Source of the DNA: Chryseobacterium pennae
GTDB taxonomy: Bacteria; Bacteroidota; Bacteroidia; Flavobacteriales; Weeksellaceae
DNA: 64,000 nucleotides
Reading direction: 5' to 3'
Assembly: GCF_003385515.1 (NCBI RefSeq)
Contig: NZ_QNVT01000027.1
Coordinates: forward strand, 1 to 64,000
The notes beneath the pieces were generated by a model, which worked only from the letters and a program-made list of their open reading frames with translations, was not told the DNA's origin and did no database searches. A program made the position numbers and the translations under genes. Below are positions 7,350 through 16,307 of this stretch, piece by piece (positions within the stretch are counted from its first letter, which is position 1; the number at the start of each line of letters is the position of its first letter).

Positions 7350-8534
7350 ATGCAGGTGAATTCTACCAACGGTATTTCCAGAACAGTGGTGTGGTTAATG
7401 GCTATTATTTCAGGACTTGTAGTAGCCAACAATTATTATAATCAGCCTTTACTGGCCCTGATCTCGGAGGACCTTAATGTCTCAGAAGCTGCAGCCAGTA
7501 AAATTTCTGTACTTACTCAAATAGGCTATGCACTGGGATTGTTACTGATCGTGCCGCTTGGAGATAAGTTTTTCCGTAAGAAATTAATTCTGATTGATCT
7601 TTTTCTTGTTTTTGGATCTCTGCTGTGGATGACCTTTGCTAACCAGCTGTGGATGTTGTATGCTGCCAGTTTATTGATTGGAGCTACTTCTGTAATTCCG
7701 CAACTCTTTGTTCCTATTGCAGCAGAACTTTCCTCAGATAAAGAAAAATCGGCCAATATCGGACTGGTGATGTCCGGACTTTTATTAGGGATCCTTCTTT
7801 CCCGTTTCATTGGAGGAATTGTAGGAGAAGTCTGGGGATGGAGAGCCATGTTCGGAATTGCTGCGGGATTGATGATTTTAGTCTGGTTAGCCGTTTACAA
7901 AATGCTTCCGGAGCTGCAGCCAAACTTCAAAGGTACCTATAAAGAATTAATGCGTTCCGTTGCTCATCTTGCCAAAACACAGCCTATTCTTCAGCTGGCA
8001 TCTTTCCGTGGAGCTATGGCTTTCGGATCTATGTGTGCTTTATTTACGACATTGGTTTTCCATATGGAGAAACCGCCTTTTAATGCAGGTTCATCTGTGG
8101 TAGGAAGTTTTGGTCTTGCAGGAGCAGTAGGAGCATTGGCTGCAGCTAAAGTAGGGAAGCTTCAGAAATACATGGATATCAACCGTATTATACTGTATTC
8201 ATTATTAATTCTCATAGGAAGCTGGGGATTCACTTATTTTGGAGGAGAAACCTATTGGGGATTGGTTGTAGGAGTAATCCTTGTAGACCTAGGAGTACAA
8301 TCCAGCCATATTATGAATCAGACCAATTACTTTTTAATTAAATCAAATGCGGTTAACAGACTGAATACAGTCTATATGGTTTCTTATTTCATTGGAGGAT
8401 CGCTGGGAACATGGCTGGCTTCCGTAGCCTGGCAGAAAGCACAATGGACAGGCGTTTGTGCGGTAGGAACTGCGTTTGGTATTTTAGCTTTGATTGCTCA
8501 TGTTCTGTTTTGTAATAAAGTCAGTAAATCTTAA
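7350..8534 (+). CDS. MFS transporter
   Basis: Inner-membrane major facilitator, probably a 12-helix proton-driven efflux pump of the sugar/drug exporter kind, 394 residues from the ATG at 7350 (MQVNSTNGISRTVV). The earlier ATG at 7278 lies inside the -7 promoter box and is rejected. Helix 1 is LMAIISGLVVANNYYNQPLL; the helix 2-3 loop PLGDKFFRKKLILID is the MFS motif A (GD-x3-RK). LSRFIGGIVGEVWGWRAMF resembles motif C and the region before the central loop. The gene is divergent from the NrtR-type regulator, which may control it. The substrate is unknown. Confidence 0.88.
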   Translation: MQVNSTNGISRTVVWLMAIISGLVVANNYYNQPLLALISEDLNVSEAAASKISVLTQIGYALGLLLIVPLGDKFFRKKLILIDLFLVFGSLLWMTFANQLWMLYAASLLIGATSVIPQLFVPIAAELSSDKEKSANIGLVMSGLLLGILLSRFIGGIVGEVWGWRAMFGIAAGLMILVWLAVYKMLPELQPNFKGTYKELMRSVAHLAKTQPILQLASFRGAMAFGSMCALFTTLVFHMEKPPFNAGSSVVGSFGLAGAVGALAAAKVGKLQKYMDINRIILYSLLILIGSWGFTYFGGETYWGLVVGVILVDLGVQSSHIMNQTNYFLIKSNAVNRLNTVYMVSYFIGGSLGTWLASVAWQKAQWTGVCAVGTAFGILALIAHVLFCNKVSKS

Positions 8535-8746
8535 AAAAAGATACAGCGAAGATGAAGTTGTCTCTTTGTCTATTTCCAACAACTTCAAATAATAAGTAAG
8601 GTACTTTATAAAATGACTTTTAGCATATTTTCAATATTGCAGGTGTTATTTAATGCATAATTAATTAAAAAAGCAATACTTTTAAGCAGTGAATTAGTTG
8701 AAAGAATTTTTAGTTGCATTAAATAAAGAACTTTTATTGAAACATA

Positions 8747-10555
8747 ATGACAACTAAACCGTTACACAATTTCCATATTCCTGTGATGGGACTGGCTTAT
8801 ACTATAGACAGCCCGATCCGCGTTGCACAATATGGAATTTCTTCTGTGATTTCCATCATTGATGATGAGATTCTGGAAAAAATGAAAAACTTTTACAACA
8901 AAAAGTTTAATCTTGATTATTCAGGAATCTCAACAAAAACAGAGGATTACAGAGCCAAAAGGATTACTGCTTATCTGGACATGGTAGATGATATCGTGAA
9001 TGAAAAATTCGAATCTTTCAAACAGGATATCAGTAAGAATAAAGAAGCCCTGAAAGACTTTGTGGCAATGTTACCCAATACTTCAGATCTGAAGAACAGC
9101 CTTCAAAGCCTTATTGTTCAAAAAGATAACTGGGGCGAGACTATCAAAAACTTTATTGAAACAAACCTTATACCGGGAAGTATTGACGTCAATATCATGA
9201 CGAAAGTTGATAAAGACAATTATAAAAAGAATGAGCAGCTTCCTGTGATGTACAACGATGCCCATGCTTCACTCCGGGGATTTGCAAAGAGTAAATTATC
9301 TTCCTCTATGGTTCTTTCTGCCGGGATGAATCCGCGCCTGTACAGCTATATGGAGGAATTCAATGATTTTTTTCCTGATGAAAACGGAATTCTGAAAAAG
9401 AAAATTATTCTTAAAGTGAGCGATTTTCGTTCCGCTATGATTCAGGGAAACTTCCTGGCTAAAAAAGGATTATGGGTTTCAGAATACAGAATAGAATCCG
9501 GATTAAATTGTGGTGGCCACGCATTTGCCACAGAAGGAATGCTTTTAGGTCCTATTATGGAAGAATTCAGACAGAAAAAGAATGATCTGATCCAGTCTGC
9601 CCATACATTAATGAGCAATGCTCTAGCACAAAAAGGTAAACCCGCTGTCTCCAAACCTTTAGAAATGAAAATTACCGTACAGGGCGGGGTAGGAACTTCT
9701 GAAGAACATGAGTTTTTACTGGCCCATTATAATGTAGACAGTGTAGGATGGGGATCTCCCTTTTTATTGGTTCCTGAAGCCACTTCTGTAGATACCGAAA
9801 CCAGAAATCTTCTTTTAAAGGCTAAAGAAAAAGATTTTTACCTGAGCCAGATCTCCCCTTTGGGTGTTCCTTTCAATATGATAAAGGGAACCTCCAACGA
9901 ATTACTAAAAGAACAGAAAGAGGCTAAGGGAAAATATGGAAGCTCATGCCCGAAGAAACTATTGGCATTAAGCAAAGAATATTCTCCCGAAGGAACCTGT
10001 ACGGCCTCCCGAAAATACCAGGATATTAAACTAAGTGAACTTTATACTCAGAAAGAGTCTCTCTCCACAGAAGAATTTGAGAAGAAAAAAACTAAAATTA
10101 CAGATAAAGCCTGTCTTTGTGTAGGACTTGTGAACGCGGCTTATATGGAACAGGGAATGGAGATCAAAGGAGAAAAACAAGGGGTTGTCATCTGTCCGGG
10201 CCCGAATATCGCATTTTTTGACAAAGAAGTTTCTCTTTTGGAAATGGTCAAGCATATTTATGGAAACACCAACATTCTACCTGATAACAACCGTCCCAAT
10301 ATGTTTATTAATGAGCTAAAAATGTATGTAGACTATCTGAAAAAGGAAATAGCAGACACTTCTGTACAAATTACCCAATCCCAAACCAAAAAATGGAATG
10401 CATTCAAAAAGAACATGTTGGAGGGAGTAGAATATTATCATCATCTTTTTAATACATCATCTTTCTTCAAACAGGGACTAGAGACAATTAATCACCAGCT
10501 TCAAGAATATACACAAATGCTTACAGTACTTGAAATTCCTCAGACTGAAAAGTAG
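8747..10555 (+). CDS. Conserved protein of unknown function, nitronate-monooxygenase-like barrel with Cys-rich C-terminal part
   Basis: A 602-residue protein I cannot assign to a characterised family. Several stretches recall FMN TIM-barrel enzymes of the nitronate monooxygenase/PfaD group: the opening HIPVMGLAYTIDSPIRVAQYG and, at 308-340, KITVQGGVGTSEEHEF followed by HYNVDSVGWGSPFLL, which resembles the flavin phosphate loop and following strand. Residues 250-270 (GLNCGGHAFATEG) hold a conserved-looking Cys and His. Cysteines 401, 418, 456, 458 and 483 cluster in the last third and could bind Fe-S or zinc. Residues 520-600 are helical and charged. There is no signal peptide, so a cytosolic location is likely. 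It stands alone between long intergenic stretches. The enzyme idea is inference. Confidence 0.6.
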   Translation: MTTKPLHNFHIPVMGLAYTIDSPIRVAQYGISSVISIIDDEILEKMKNFYNKKFNLDYSGISTKTEDYRAKRITAYLDMVDDIVNEKFESFKQDISKNKEALKDFVAMLPNTSDLKNSLQSLIVQKDNWGETIKNFIETNLIPGSIDVNIMTKVDKDNYKKNEQLPVMYNDAHASLRGFAKSKLSSSMVLSAGMNPRLYSYMEEFNDFFPDENGILKKKIILKVSDFRSAMIQGNFLAKKGLWVSEYRIESGLNCGGHAFATEGMLLGPIMEEFRQKKNDLIQSAHTLMSNALAQKGKPAVSKPLEMKITVQGGVGTSEEHEFLLAHYNVDSVGWGSPFLLVPEATSVDTETRNLLLKAKEKDFYLSQISPLGVPFNMIKGTSNELLKEQKEAKGKYGSSCPKKLLALSKEYSPEGTCTASRKYQDIKLSELYTQKESLSTEEFEKKKTKITDKACLCVGLVNAAYMEQGMEIKGEKQGVVICPGPNIAFFDKEVSLLEMVKHIYGNTNILPDNNRPNMFINELKMYVDYLKKEIADTSVQITQSQTKKWNAFKKNMLEGVEYYHHLFNTSSFFKQGLETINHQLQEYTQMLTVLEIPQTEK

Positions 10556-10570
10556 TTACAGCGTGTTGGT

Positions 10571-10788
10571 AAACGCAAAGACGCACGTTTTTTAAACAAT
10601 ATAATGTTTTAAGGCACAAAGATTTTATCTACAATAAAATTGAGTTCTGCTAAAAATACAGGCATATCAATTTATAAAGTATCGTAGTAAATATGGTAAA
10701 AAATATCTATGTTACTCTTGCTGAAAATCTTTGATTTTCTATTGCTTTAAAATATACGTATACAGATAAAACTTGCACCTTTGCGTCA
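10571..10788. repeat. Degenerate inverted repeat with GCAAAG-type ends
   Basis: The left arm (10571-10632) contains ACGCAAAGACGCAC and later TTTTAAGGCACAAAGATTTT. The right arm (10723-10788), read on the other strand, begins GACGCAAAGGTGCAAGTTTT and ends AAATCAAAGATTTT. The two arms are imperfect inverted copies. Similar GCAAAG/GCGCAAAG elements are, to my knowledge, common between genes in Bacteroidota. It may be a decayed palindromic repeat or MITE. Confidence 0.45.
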
Positions 10789-10806
10789 ATCCAACAATTA
10801 CAGCAG

Positions 10807-10832
10807 AACAGTCTTATATTAGACTGTTTTTT
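10807..10832 (+). terminator. Hairpin with T tract
   Basis: AACAGTCT (10807-10814), six-base loop, AGACTGTT (10821-10828), then further T residues: a rho-independent-like terminator of 8 bp. It lies 250 bases below the 602-residue gene, so the transcript it ends is uncertain. Confidence 0.5.
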
Positions 10833-10969
10833 ATATTATAGCGTTCTACAAAATAAACGAGTAAGCATCGGCTTTTTCATTTATATTAACTATAGATTAT
10901 ATGGCTATTTTGAATAGTGAGGAAGGATAATATTCGCTACCTTAGATCTCAGTTAGTAAAATTATTTTT

Positions 10970-11914
10970 ATGGAAAAAAGAAAGATTAAAAATACTGATT
11001 TAGAAGTGGCTCCTATTAATTTTGGAGGAAATGTTTTCGGATGGACACTGGATGAAAAACAATCCTTTGATATACTGGATCAGTTTACAGAAGCAGGATT
11101 CAATTTTATAGATACGGCAGATACGTATTCATGGTGGGTAAACGGAAGAGGCGGACAATCTGAAGAGATCATTGGAAAATGGATGAAAAGCCGTAATAAC
11201 CGCAAGGATATTGTTCTGGCCACCAAAGTAGGTTCTGAAACCAAAGAACATGGCTATGACATCAGTAAAAAGCATATTCTGAAATCAGTGGATGAATCTC
11301 TGCAAAGACTTCAGACAGATCATATCGATCTTTATTATACGCATTTTGACGATCATACCACTCCCGTAGAAGAAACTCTTGCTGCCTATGATGAAATTAT
11401 TAAAGCCGGAAAAGTGCGCTATATTGCAGCATCCAATCTTTCTCCGGAACGTTTAAAGGCATCCTTTGAAGCTTCTGAAAAGAACAATCTGCCTAAATAT
11501 GTCGCACTACAGCCTCATTACAACCTATTGGAAAGAGAAGGATTTGAGAAGAACTACGCTCCTTTGGTAGAAGAATTTGATCTTAGTGTGTTTTCGTACT
11601 GGTCTCTTGCTGCAGGCTTCCTAACCGGAAAATACCGTGATGAAGCAGATCTTGCCAAAAGTGCAAGGGGGGAAGGCGTAAGAAAATATTTAAATCCAAA
11701 AGGGCTAGATGTATTAAAAGCATTGGATCAGGTGAGTGAAAAGCATCACAGTAACCAGGGAACTGTTGCTCTGTCATGGCTGTTATCCAATCCACTAGTT
11801 ACCGCTCCAATTGTAAGTGCAACAAGTTCTTCACAGCTTCAAACATTATTCAATGTACCGAAGCTTGTGTTGGATCAGGAAGATATTGATTTGCTTAATC
11901 AAGTGAGTCTTTAA
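10970..11914 (+). CDS. Aldo/keto reductase
   Basis: A 314-residue NADPH-dependent oxidoreductase of the AKR superfamily (TIM barrel, cytosolic), usual length. The motifs are the N-terminal VAPINFGGNVFGWTLDE, FIDTADTYSWW (catalytic Asp and Tyr), LATKVG (catalytic Lys), LYYTHFDDHTTPVEETL (active-site His) and the cofactor-binding end PIVSATSSSQLQTL. It resembles the YajO/general stress protein 69 group; the substrate is not predictable. It is a single gene, followed by a strong terminator and convergent with the ClC gene. Confidence 0.92.
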   Translation: MEKRKIKNTDLEVAPINFGGNVFGWTLDEKQSFDILDQFTEAGFNFIDTADTYSWWVNGRGGQSEEIIGKWMKSRNNRKDIVLATKVGSETKEHGYDISKKHILKSVDESLQRLQTDHIDLYYTHFDDHTTPVEETLAAYDEIIKAGKVRYIAASNLSPERLKASFEASEKNNLPKYVALQPHYNLLEREGFEKNYAPLVEEFDLSVFSYWSLAAGFLTGKYRDEADLAKSARGEGVRKYLNPKGLDVLKALDQVSEKHHSNQGTVALSWLLSNPLVTAPIVSATSSSQLQTLFNVPKLVLDQEDIDLLNQVSL

Positions 11915-11939
11915 TTTCAAACTTTCATTATTAGATTAA

Positions 11940-11976
11940 TAAATCCGTTCAGTATTTGTGAACGGATTTATTTTTT
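11940..11976. terminator. Bidirectional terminator between convergent genes
   Basis: TAAATCCGTTC (11940-11950), nine-base loop, GAACGGATTTA (11960-11970), then six T residues: an 11-bp perfect stem. It ends the aldo/keto reductase gene and may also serve the ClC gene on the other strand. Confidence 0.85.
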
Positions 11977-12014
11977 ATCTAAATATTATAGTCATTTGGA
12001 GAGGTAATTATATC

Positions 12015-13862
12015 TTAATCCGAATACTCCTTCAACAGCTGTCTATAACTCATCAGAATAGAAGATTTGGAAATAAATCCGATAAAATCATTATTCTTGT
12101 TCACAACAGGAAGATTCCACACACCGGTGTCATCAAAAGTCTGAAGAATTTCCAGCGGTTTATTTTCAGGATAAACTATTGCCGGCGGAGCCTTCATGAT
12201 TTGAGCAACCGTTTGTGAAGTATCCATTTCTTTGTTAAAAAGATAAGGCCTCACATCATCCAGTGTTAAAACACCTTTTAATGCTTTGGTATCATCCACT
12301 ATGGCAAAAATATTTTTATTTCCATTCTTTACCAGTTCAAAAAGTTCTGTGACAGAAGCATTTTCCTGAATAGTCTGAGAATATTTATCAATAAAATCTT
12401 CTGTTCTTAAGGCAAAAAGCAGGTTTTTATCATGTTTATTGGTGAAAATTTTGCCTTCATCGGCAAGAGATTTTAGCTCCGGAGAAATAGGAGAGAACCA
12501 TTTGGCGATAAGGTAAGAAATGATGGAAACAATCATCAGCGGGATAAAAAGATCATATCCGAAGCTGGATTCTGCAATCAGAAATATGGCTGTAAGCGGA
12601 GCATACATCACACCACTCATGGCCCCTGCCATTCCTACCAGTACAAGATTGGTAACCGGGACATCCGTAAATCCAATATGCTGACATACCAGTGCAAATA
12701 AATATCCCACTGTTCCGCCTGCAAAAAGAGAAGGAGCAAAATTCCCTCCGTTTCCGCCACTGAATATTGTAAATGATGTAGCAAATGCTTTTAATAATAA
12801 TACCAGGACTAAGAATATAATAATCGTCCAGTCACCAATTTCAAAGTATCTGAAGAGACTGTTTTCAATAATAGAATGGGTACTTCCGTTGGTAAAAGCT
12901 TTCACCGTATCATAACCTTCACCGAATAAAGGCGGAAACAATACACAAAGCAGAGACAGTACAGCACCTCCAAACATTGCTTTACGCATTTTTGAAAGCT
13001 GAAGTCCTTTTATAAAATGTTCCACTTTTTGAGAGATAATCACAAAATACCGGGCATAAAGCCCCGTTACAAGACCTAAAATAAGATAATATGGTAGATT
13101 TTTATAGTTAAAAGCTTCTCTGGTATAAAATCTGAAAAGAACATCTTCCTGAAGTAATATCCTTGATAAAAGACTTCCGCAAACCGCAGCAACCACCAAT
13201 GGAATAAAGTCTGTAAAAACAACTCCTGTCAACAGAATTTCAAAGGCAAACATGATTCCGGCAATAGGTGCATTGAAGGCAGATGCAATTCCGGCAGTGG
13301 CTCCGGCAGCCAGCAATAATGTACGTTCTTTATAATTAAGTCTGTAAGTCTGTGCGTAATTGGATCCTATGGCCGCTCCGGTAACAGCAATGGGACTTTC
13401 CAATCCTGCAGACCCCCCTAATCCAACGGTGACTGCACTTTGAATCACCTGTGAATACATTTTTACAGAGGCTACAATACTTGAGTTTTGGGCAATTTCA
13501 TAAAGAATCGCTCCAATACCTTTCCGATCCTGTCCTTTGAATAAGGTAAGAACTATCATTGTGGTTAAAACAATTCCTAAAAAAGGAAAAACGATATAGA
13601 ATAGGATCTGATATTCAAAATGAACTTTATTGGTAATGAAATAATGAATATTATGTACCAATGTCTTCAAAATAACTCCAGCCAATCCTGCTGTACATCC
13701 TACAAGAATTCCGGAAAGCACAAGAAACTGGTTCCGGCTCAGTCTGTTGTTCAGCCAATGCAGAATAAGCTCATAACTGCGGGCTTTTTCCAGTCCATAT
13801 TTCTGGAAATCTCTTTTAAATTTTAGAAAGCTTAGGTACTTTTTTTTGTTGTGAATTTTCAC
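12015..13862 (-). CDS. ClC-family chloride channel/transporter with CBS pair
   Basis: Inner-membrane ClC protein of 615 residues: a cytosolic N-terminus, a ClC core of about 18 helices (about 45-440) and two CBS domains at the C-terminus (about 480-610: SQTIQENASVTELFELV, VLTLDDVR, VAQIMKAPPAIVYPENKPLEIL). Selectivity-filter motifs are visible: GLGGSAGLESPIAV with the gating glutamate at about E155, and SGGNGGNFAPSLFAGG for the GxFxP motif. The gating Glu is known to separate exchangers from some channels; transport mode is not decided here. CBS pairs often bind adenine nucleotides. It is a single gene, convergent with the aldo/keto reductase, and divergent from the two-component pair across 244 AT-rich bases. 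Confidence 0.94.
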   Translation of the reverse strand: MKIHNKKKYLSFLKFKRDFQKYGLEKARSYELILHWLNNRLSRNQFLVLSGILVGCTAGLAGVILKTLVHNIHYFITNKVHFEYQILFYIVFPFLGIVLTTMIVLTLFKGQDRKGIGAILYEIAQNSSIVASVKMYSQVIQSAVTVGLGGSAGLESPIAVTGAAIGSNYAQTYRLNYKERTLLLAAGATAGIASAFNAPIAGIMFAFEILLTGVVFTDFIPLVVAAVCGSLLSRILLQEDVLFRFYTREAFNYKNLPYYLILGLVTGLYARYFVIISQKVEHFIKGLQLSKMRKAMFGGAVLSLLCVLFPPLFGEGYDTVKAFTNGSTHSIIENSLFRYFEIGDWTIIIFLVLVLLLKAFATSFTIFSGGNGGNFAPSLFAGGTVGYLFALVCQHIGFTDVPVTNLVLVGMAGAMSGVMYAPLTAIFLIAESSFGYDLFIPLMIVSIISYLIAKWFSPISPELKSLADEGKIFTNKHDKNLLFALRTEDFIDKYSQTIQENASVTELFELVKNGNKNIFAIVDDTKALKGVLTLDDVRPYLFNKEMDTSQTVAQIMKAPPAIVYPENKPLEILQTFDDTGVWNLPVVNKNNDFIGFISKSSILMSYRQLLKEYSD

Positions 13863-14106
13863 CTGGGAAGAATTTTAATGCCGGCTTCAATTTGAAACAG
13901 CTGTGTAAATTTATGAAATATCTTAGAGAAACTTTCCCAAAATACCGATTTAAACTTTCACACTGAAAAGTTAACCTTACTATTCTTCCTCTTTAATCTG
14001 TTTAAAAACAATGATAATACCTAATTATAATCCTCATTATGACAACTTATAGTTATTGTTTTTTAGCGTTCAAAATTTCTTCAAAATTTAATCTTAGATT
14101 TATCGC

Positions 14107-14781
14107 ATGAAAATTCTAATTGTTGAAGACGAAGCAGAACTCGCCAAAAGTATTTCCGAATATTTATCTTTGGAAAATTACCTCTGTGAAAATGCAGTTA
14201 CCTTCAGTGAAGCCATAAATAAAATAGAAATGTTCGACTATGACTGTATCTTACTGGATATTATGCTTCCTGATGGGAATGGTCTTAAGATTCTGGAGGA
14301 ATTAAAAAAGCGAAATAAGGAGGATGGTGTTATTATTATTTCTGCCAAAAATGCTCTGGATGACAAGATTGAAGGTCTGAAGCTGGGAGCTGATGATTAT
14401 CTTACCAAGCCTTTTCACCTTTCTGAGCTTATGGCAAGGGTGTATTCCATTATTCGTAGAAAGCAGTTCAGTAGTTCTAATGTGGTCAGACAAAATGAAC
14501 TTCAGATCGACCTTCTGGCGAAAACGGTAGCCGTGAATGATGAAACTGTTTCTTTAACCAAAAAAGAATTTGACCTTTTAATCTATTTTATAGGAAATAA
14601 AAACAAAGTAATCTCTAAAAGTACACTGGCAGAACATCTTTCCGGTGATTTTGCTGATATGCTTGATAATCATGATTTTGTATACGCCCATGTGAAAAAC
14701 CTTAAGAAAAAACTATATGATGCAGGTTGTGAACATTATTTGAAGACTGTATATGGAACGGGGTATAAATGGGAAGCGTAG
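14107..14781 (+). CDS. OmpR-family response regulator
   Basis: A 224-residue response regulator. The receiver domain (1-115) has acidic residues in VEDEAE, phospho-acceptor D51 (LLDIMLPDGNG), the Thr/Ser region IIISAKN and K101 (YLTKPF). The C-terminal winged helix (about 125-224) ends in the usual VYGTGYKWE hairpin. It pairs with the histidine kinase 140 bases downstream. A run of membrane and outer-membrane genes follows on the same strand and is the likely target. Confidence 0.95.
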   Translation: MKILIVEDEAELAKSISEYLSLENYLCENAVTFSEAINKIEMFDYDCILLDIMLPDGNGLKILEELKKRNKEDGVIIISAKNALDDKIEGLKLGADDYLTKPFHLSELMARVYSIIRRKQFSSSNVVRQNELQIDLLAKTVAVNDETVSLTKKEFDLLIYFIGNKNKVISKSTLAEHLSGDFADMLDNHDFVYAHVKNLKKKLYDAGCEHYLKTVYGTGYKWEA

Positions 14782-14921
14782 GTTAGAAAGTATATTCCTG
14801 CTATGATTGAAAGGATACAGATGACAGTCTATTTTCAAATTTTTACCCCTTAAATAAAATGCTAAATTGCAAAGAGTAAAAACGATTCAAACGATCAGCT
14901 TTAAACCTTGAACCATACAAT

Positions 14922-16214
14922 TTGAAACCTCTACTAAGCAAAACCACCAAACCTTTTATTATCTATGTACTTATTGTTCTGATGATAAGTATTCCCGTGT
15001 ATTATTTTGTAGTGGACTCCATTTGGCAGAATGAACTGGATGAGCATAATCAGATTATTGTAGAGAAAACGGCTTATAAATTCAATCATTTAAAGCTTTC
15101 TGATGAAAATCTGGAACGGAGTATCGATCTTTGGAACCATATTCAGCCCGAAACAGATATTGAAAGAATCACCCAGAACCAGATAAGGAAAGACAGCGTT
15201 TATATTTCGGAAAAACATCTGCCATTTATTTCCGAACAAAAAAAAGAACGCTACCGATGCCTGAAAAAGGTAGTGTATATCCATGGAAAACCTTATCTGT
15301 TTACAGTAGAGACCAATATTGAAGAGTCTCATGAAACAATTGGTATCATTGCGATGATCACGATATTCTTCTTTGTGGTCATTTTGGTAGGGCTTCTTTA
15401 CCTGAACAGGAAGTTTTCTGCATCCATCTGGAAACCTTTCAGGGATACGCTTAATCAGCTTAAAACTTTTAACCTTAACAATCAAAGTAAAATTGAATTT
15501 CCAACTTCTGACACTATGGAATTTCAAGAGCTGAATCAATCTGTTCAAAAGCTTATAGAACGTAATATCTCTGTCTATAAAAGCCAGAAAGAGTTTACTG
15601 AAAATGCATCCCATGAACTGCAGACTCCATTGGCTATCATTAAAAATAAACTGGATCTTTTGTTACAGGATCAGGATCTTACTGAAAAACGGTATGAGAT
15701 TGTTGAGGATATGAACAAAGCACTTACAAGAAGTTCCCGTATTAATAAAAATCTGTTATTACTTGCTAAAATAGATAATCATCAGTTTGATAATTCTGAA
15801 ACTATTTCATTTGACCAGATGCTTCTTCAAAGTATTGATATTCTTGAGGAACATTTTGAACAGAAAAACATATCTGTAGAGAAAAATATAATCCCTATTA
15901 AGGTAAATGGCAACAGCAGCCTTACAGAGATTATGATAAATAATCTTATCATCAATGCGATCCGCCATACTGCTTTTGGGGGCACAATTTCTATTCAATT
16001 AATGAATTCTGTGTTCGAAGTTTCTAATTCAGGAGCTCAAGAGCTGAATGGAGAATTATTATTTAAAAGGTTTTCAAAATTATCTGCGGATACTAATGGA
16101 AGTGGGCTTGGTTTATTTATTATCCAGGAAATCTGCAAATTTCATCACTGGACAATCAATTACAGATTTGAAAATGGACATCATATTTTTTCTGTTAGTT
16201 TATTATTTTCTTAA
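14922..16214 (+). CDS. Sensor histidine kinase (TTG start)
   Basis: A 430-residue membrane kinase. No ATG is available before the first membrane helix, so the TTG at 14922 is the best start. Layout: TM1 11-30, periplasmic sensor about 31-138, TM2 140-161, a HAMP-like linker, DHp with phospho-acceptor H231 (ENASHELQTPLAII), then HATPase with N box (NNLIINAIRHT), the lid EVSNSGA and G2 box GSGLGLFII. The G1 box DxGxG is replaced by NSG, as in many Bacteroidota kinases. Cognate partner of the OmpR regulator just upstream. The periplasmic signal is unknown; downstream genes hint at an envelope or phosphate/lipid cue. Confidence 0.92.
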   Translation: MKPLLSKTTKPFIIYVLIVLMISIPVYYFVVDSIWQNELDEHNQIIVEKTAYKFNHLKLSDENLERSIDLWNHIQPETDIERITQNQIRKDSVYISEKHLPFISEQKKERYRCLKKVVYIHGKPYLFTVETNIEESHETIGIIAMITIFFFVVILVGLLYLNRKFSASIWKPFRDTLNQLKTFNLNNQSKIEFPTSDTMEFQELNQSVQKLIERNISVYKSQKEFTENASHELQTPLAIIKNKLDLLLQDQDLTEKRYEIVEDMNKALTRSSRINKNLLLLAKIDNHQFDNSETISFDQMLLQSIDILEEHFEQKNISVEKNIIPIKVNGNSSLTEIMINNLIINAIRHTAFGGTISIQLMNSVFEVSNSGAQELNGELLFKRFSKLSADTNGSGLGLFIIQEICKFHHWTINYRFENGHHIFSVSLLFS

Positions 16215-16307
16215 CATTTAAATTTTAAAAATTCAAAATTAATTCTAAATCGGAGGGCATCTTTGTACTGAAAATATTAGGTACTGAAGTGTAAATTTTA
16301 TTTAGAA

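Noticed and set aside
8554..8586. GAAGTTGT/ACAACTTC inverted repeat after the MFS gene
   Set aside because: The 8-bp stem has a 17-base loop and no T tract, so a terminator call is not supported.
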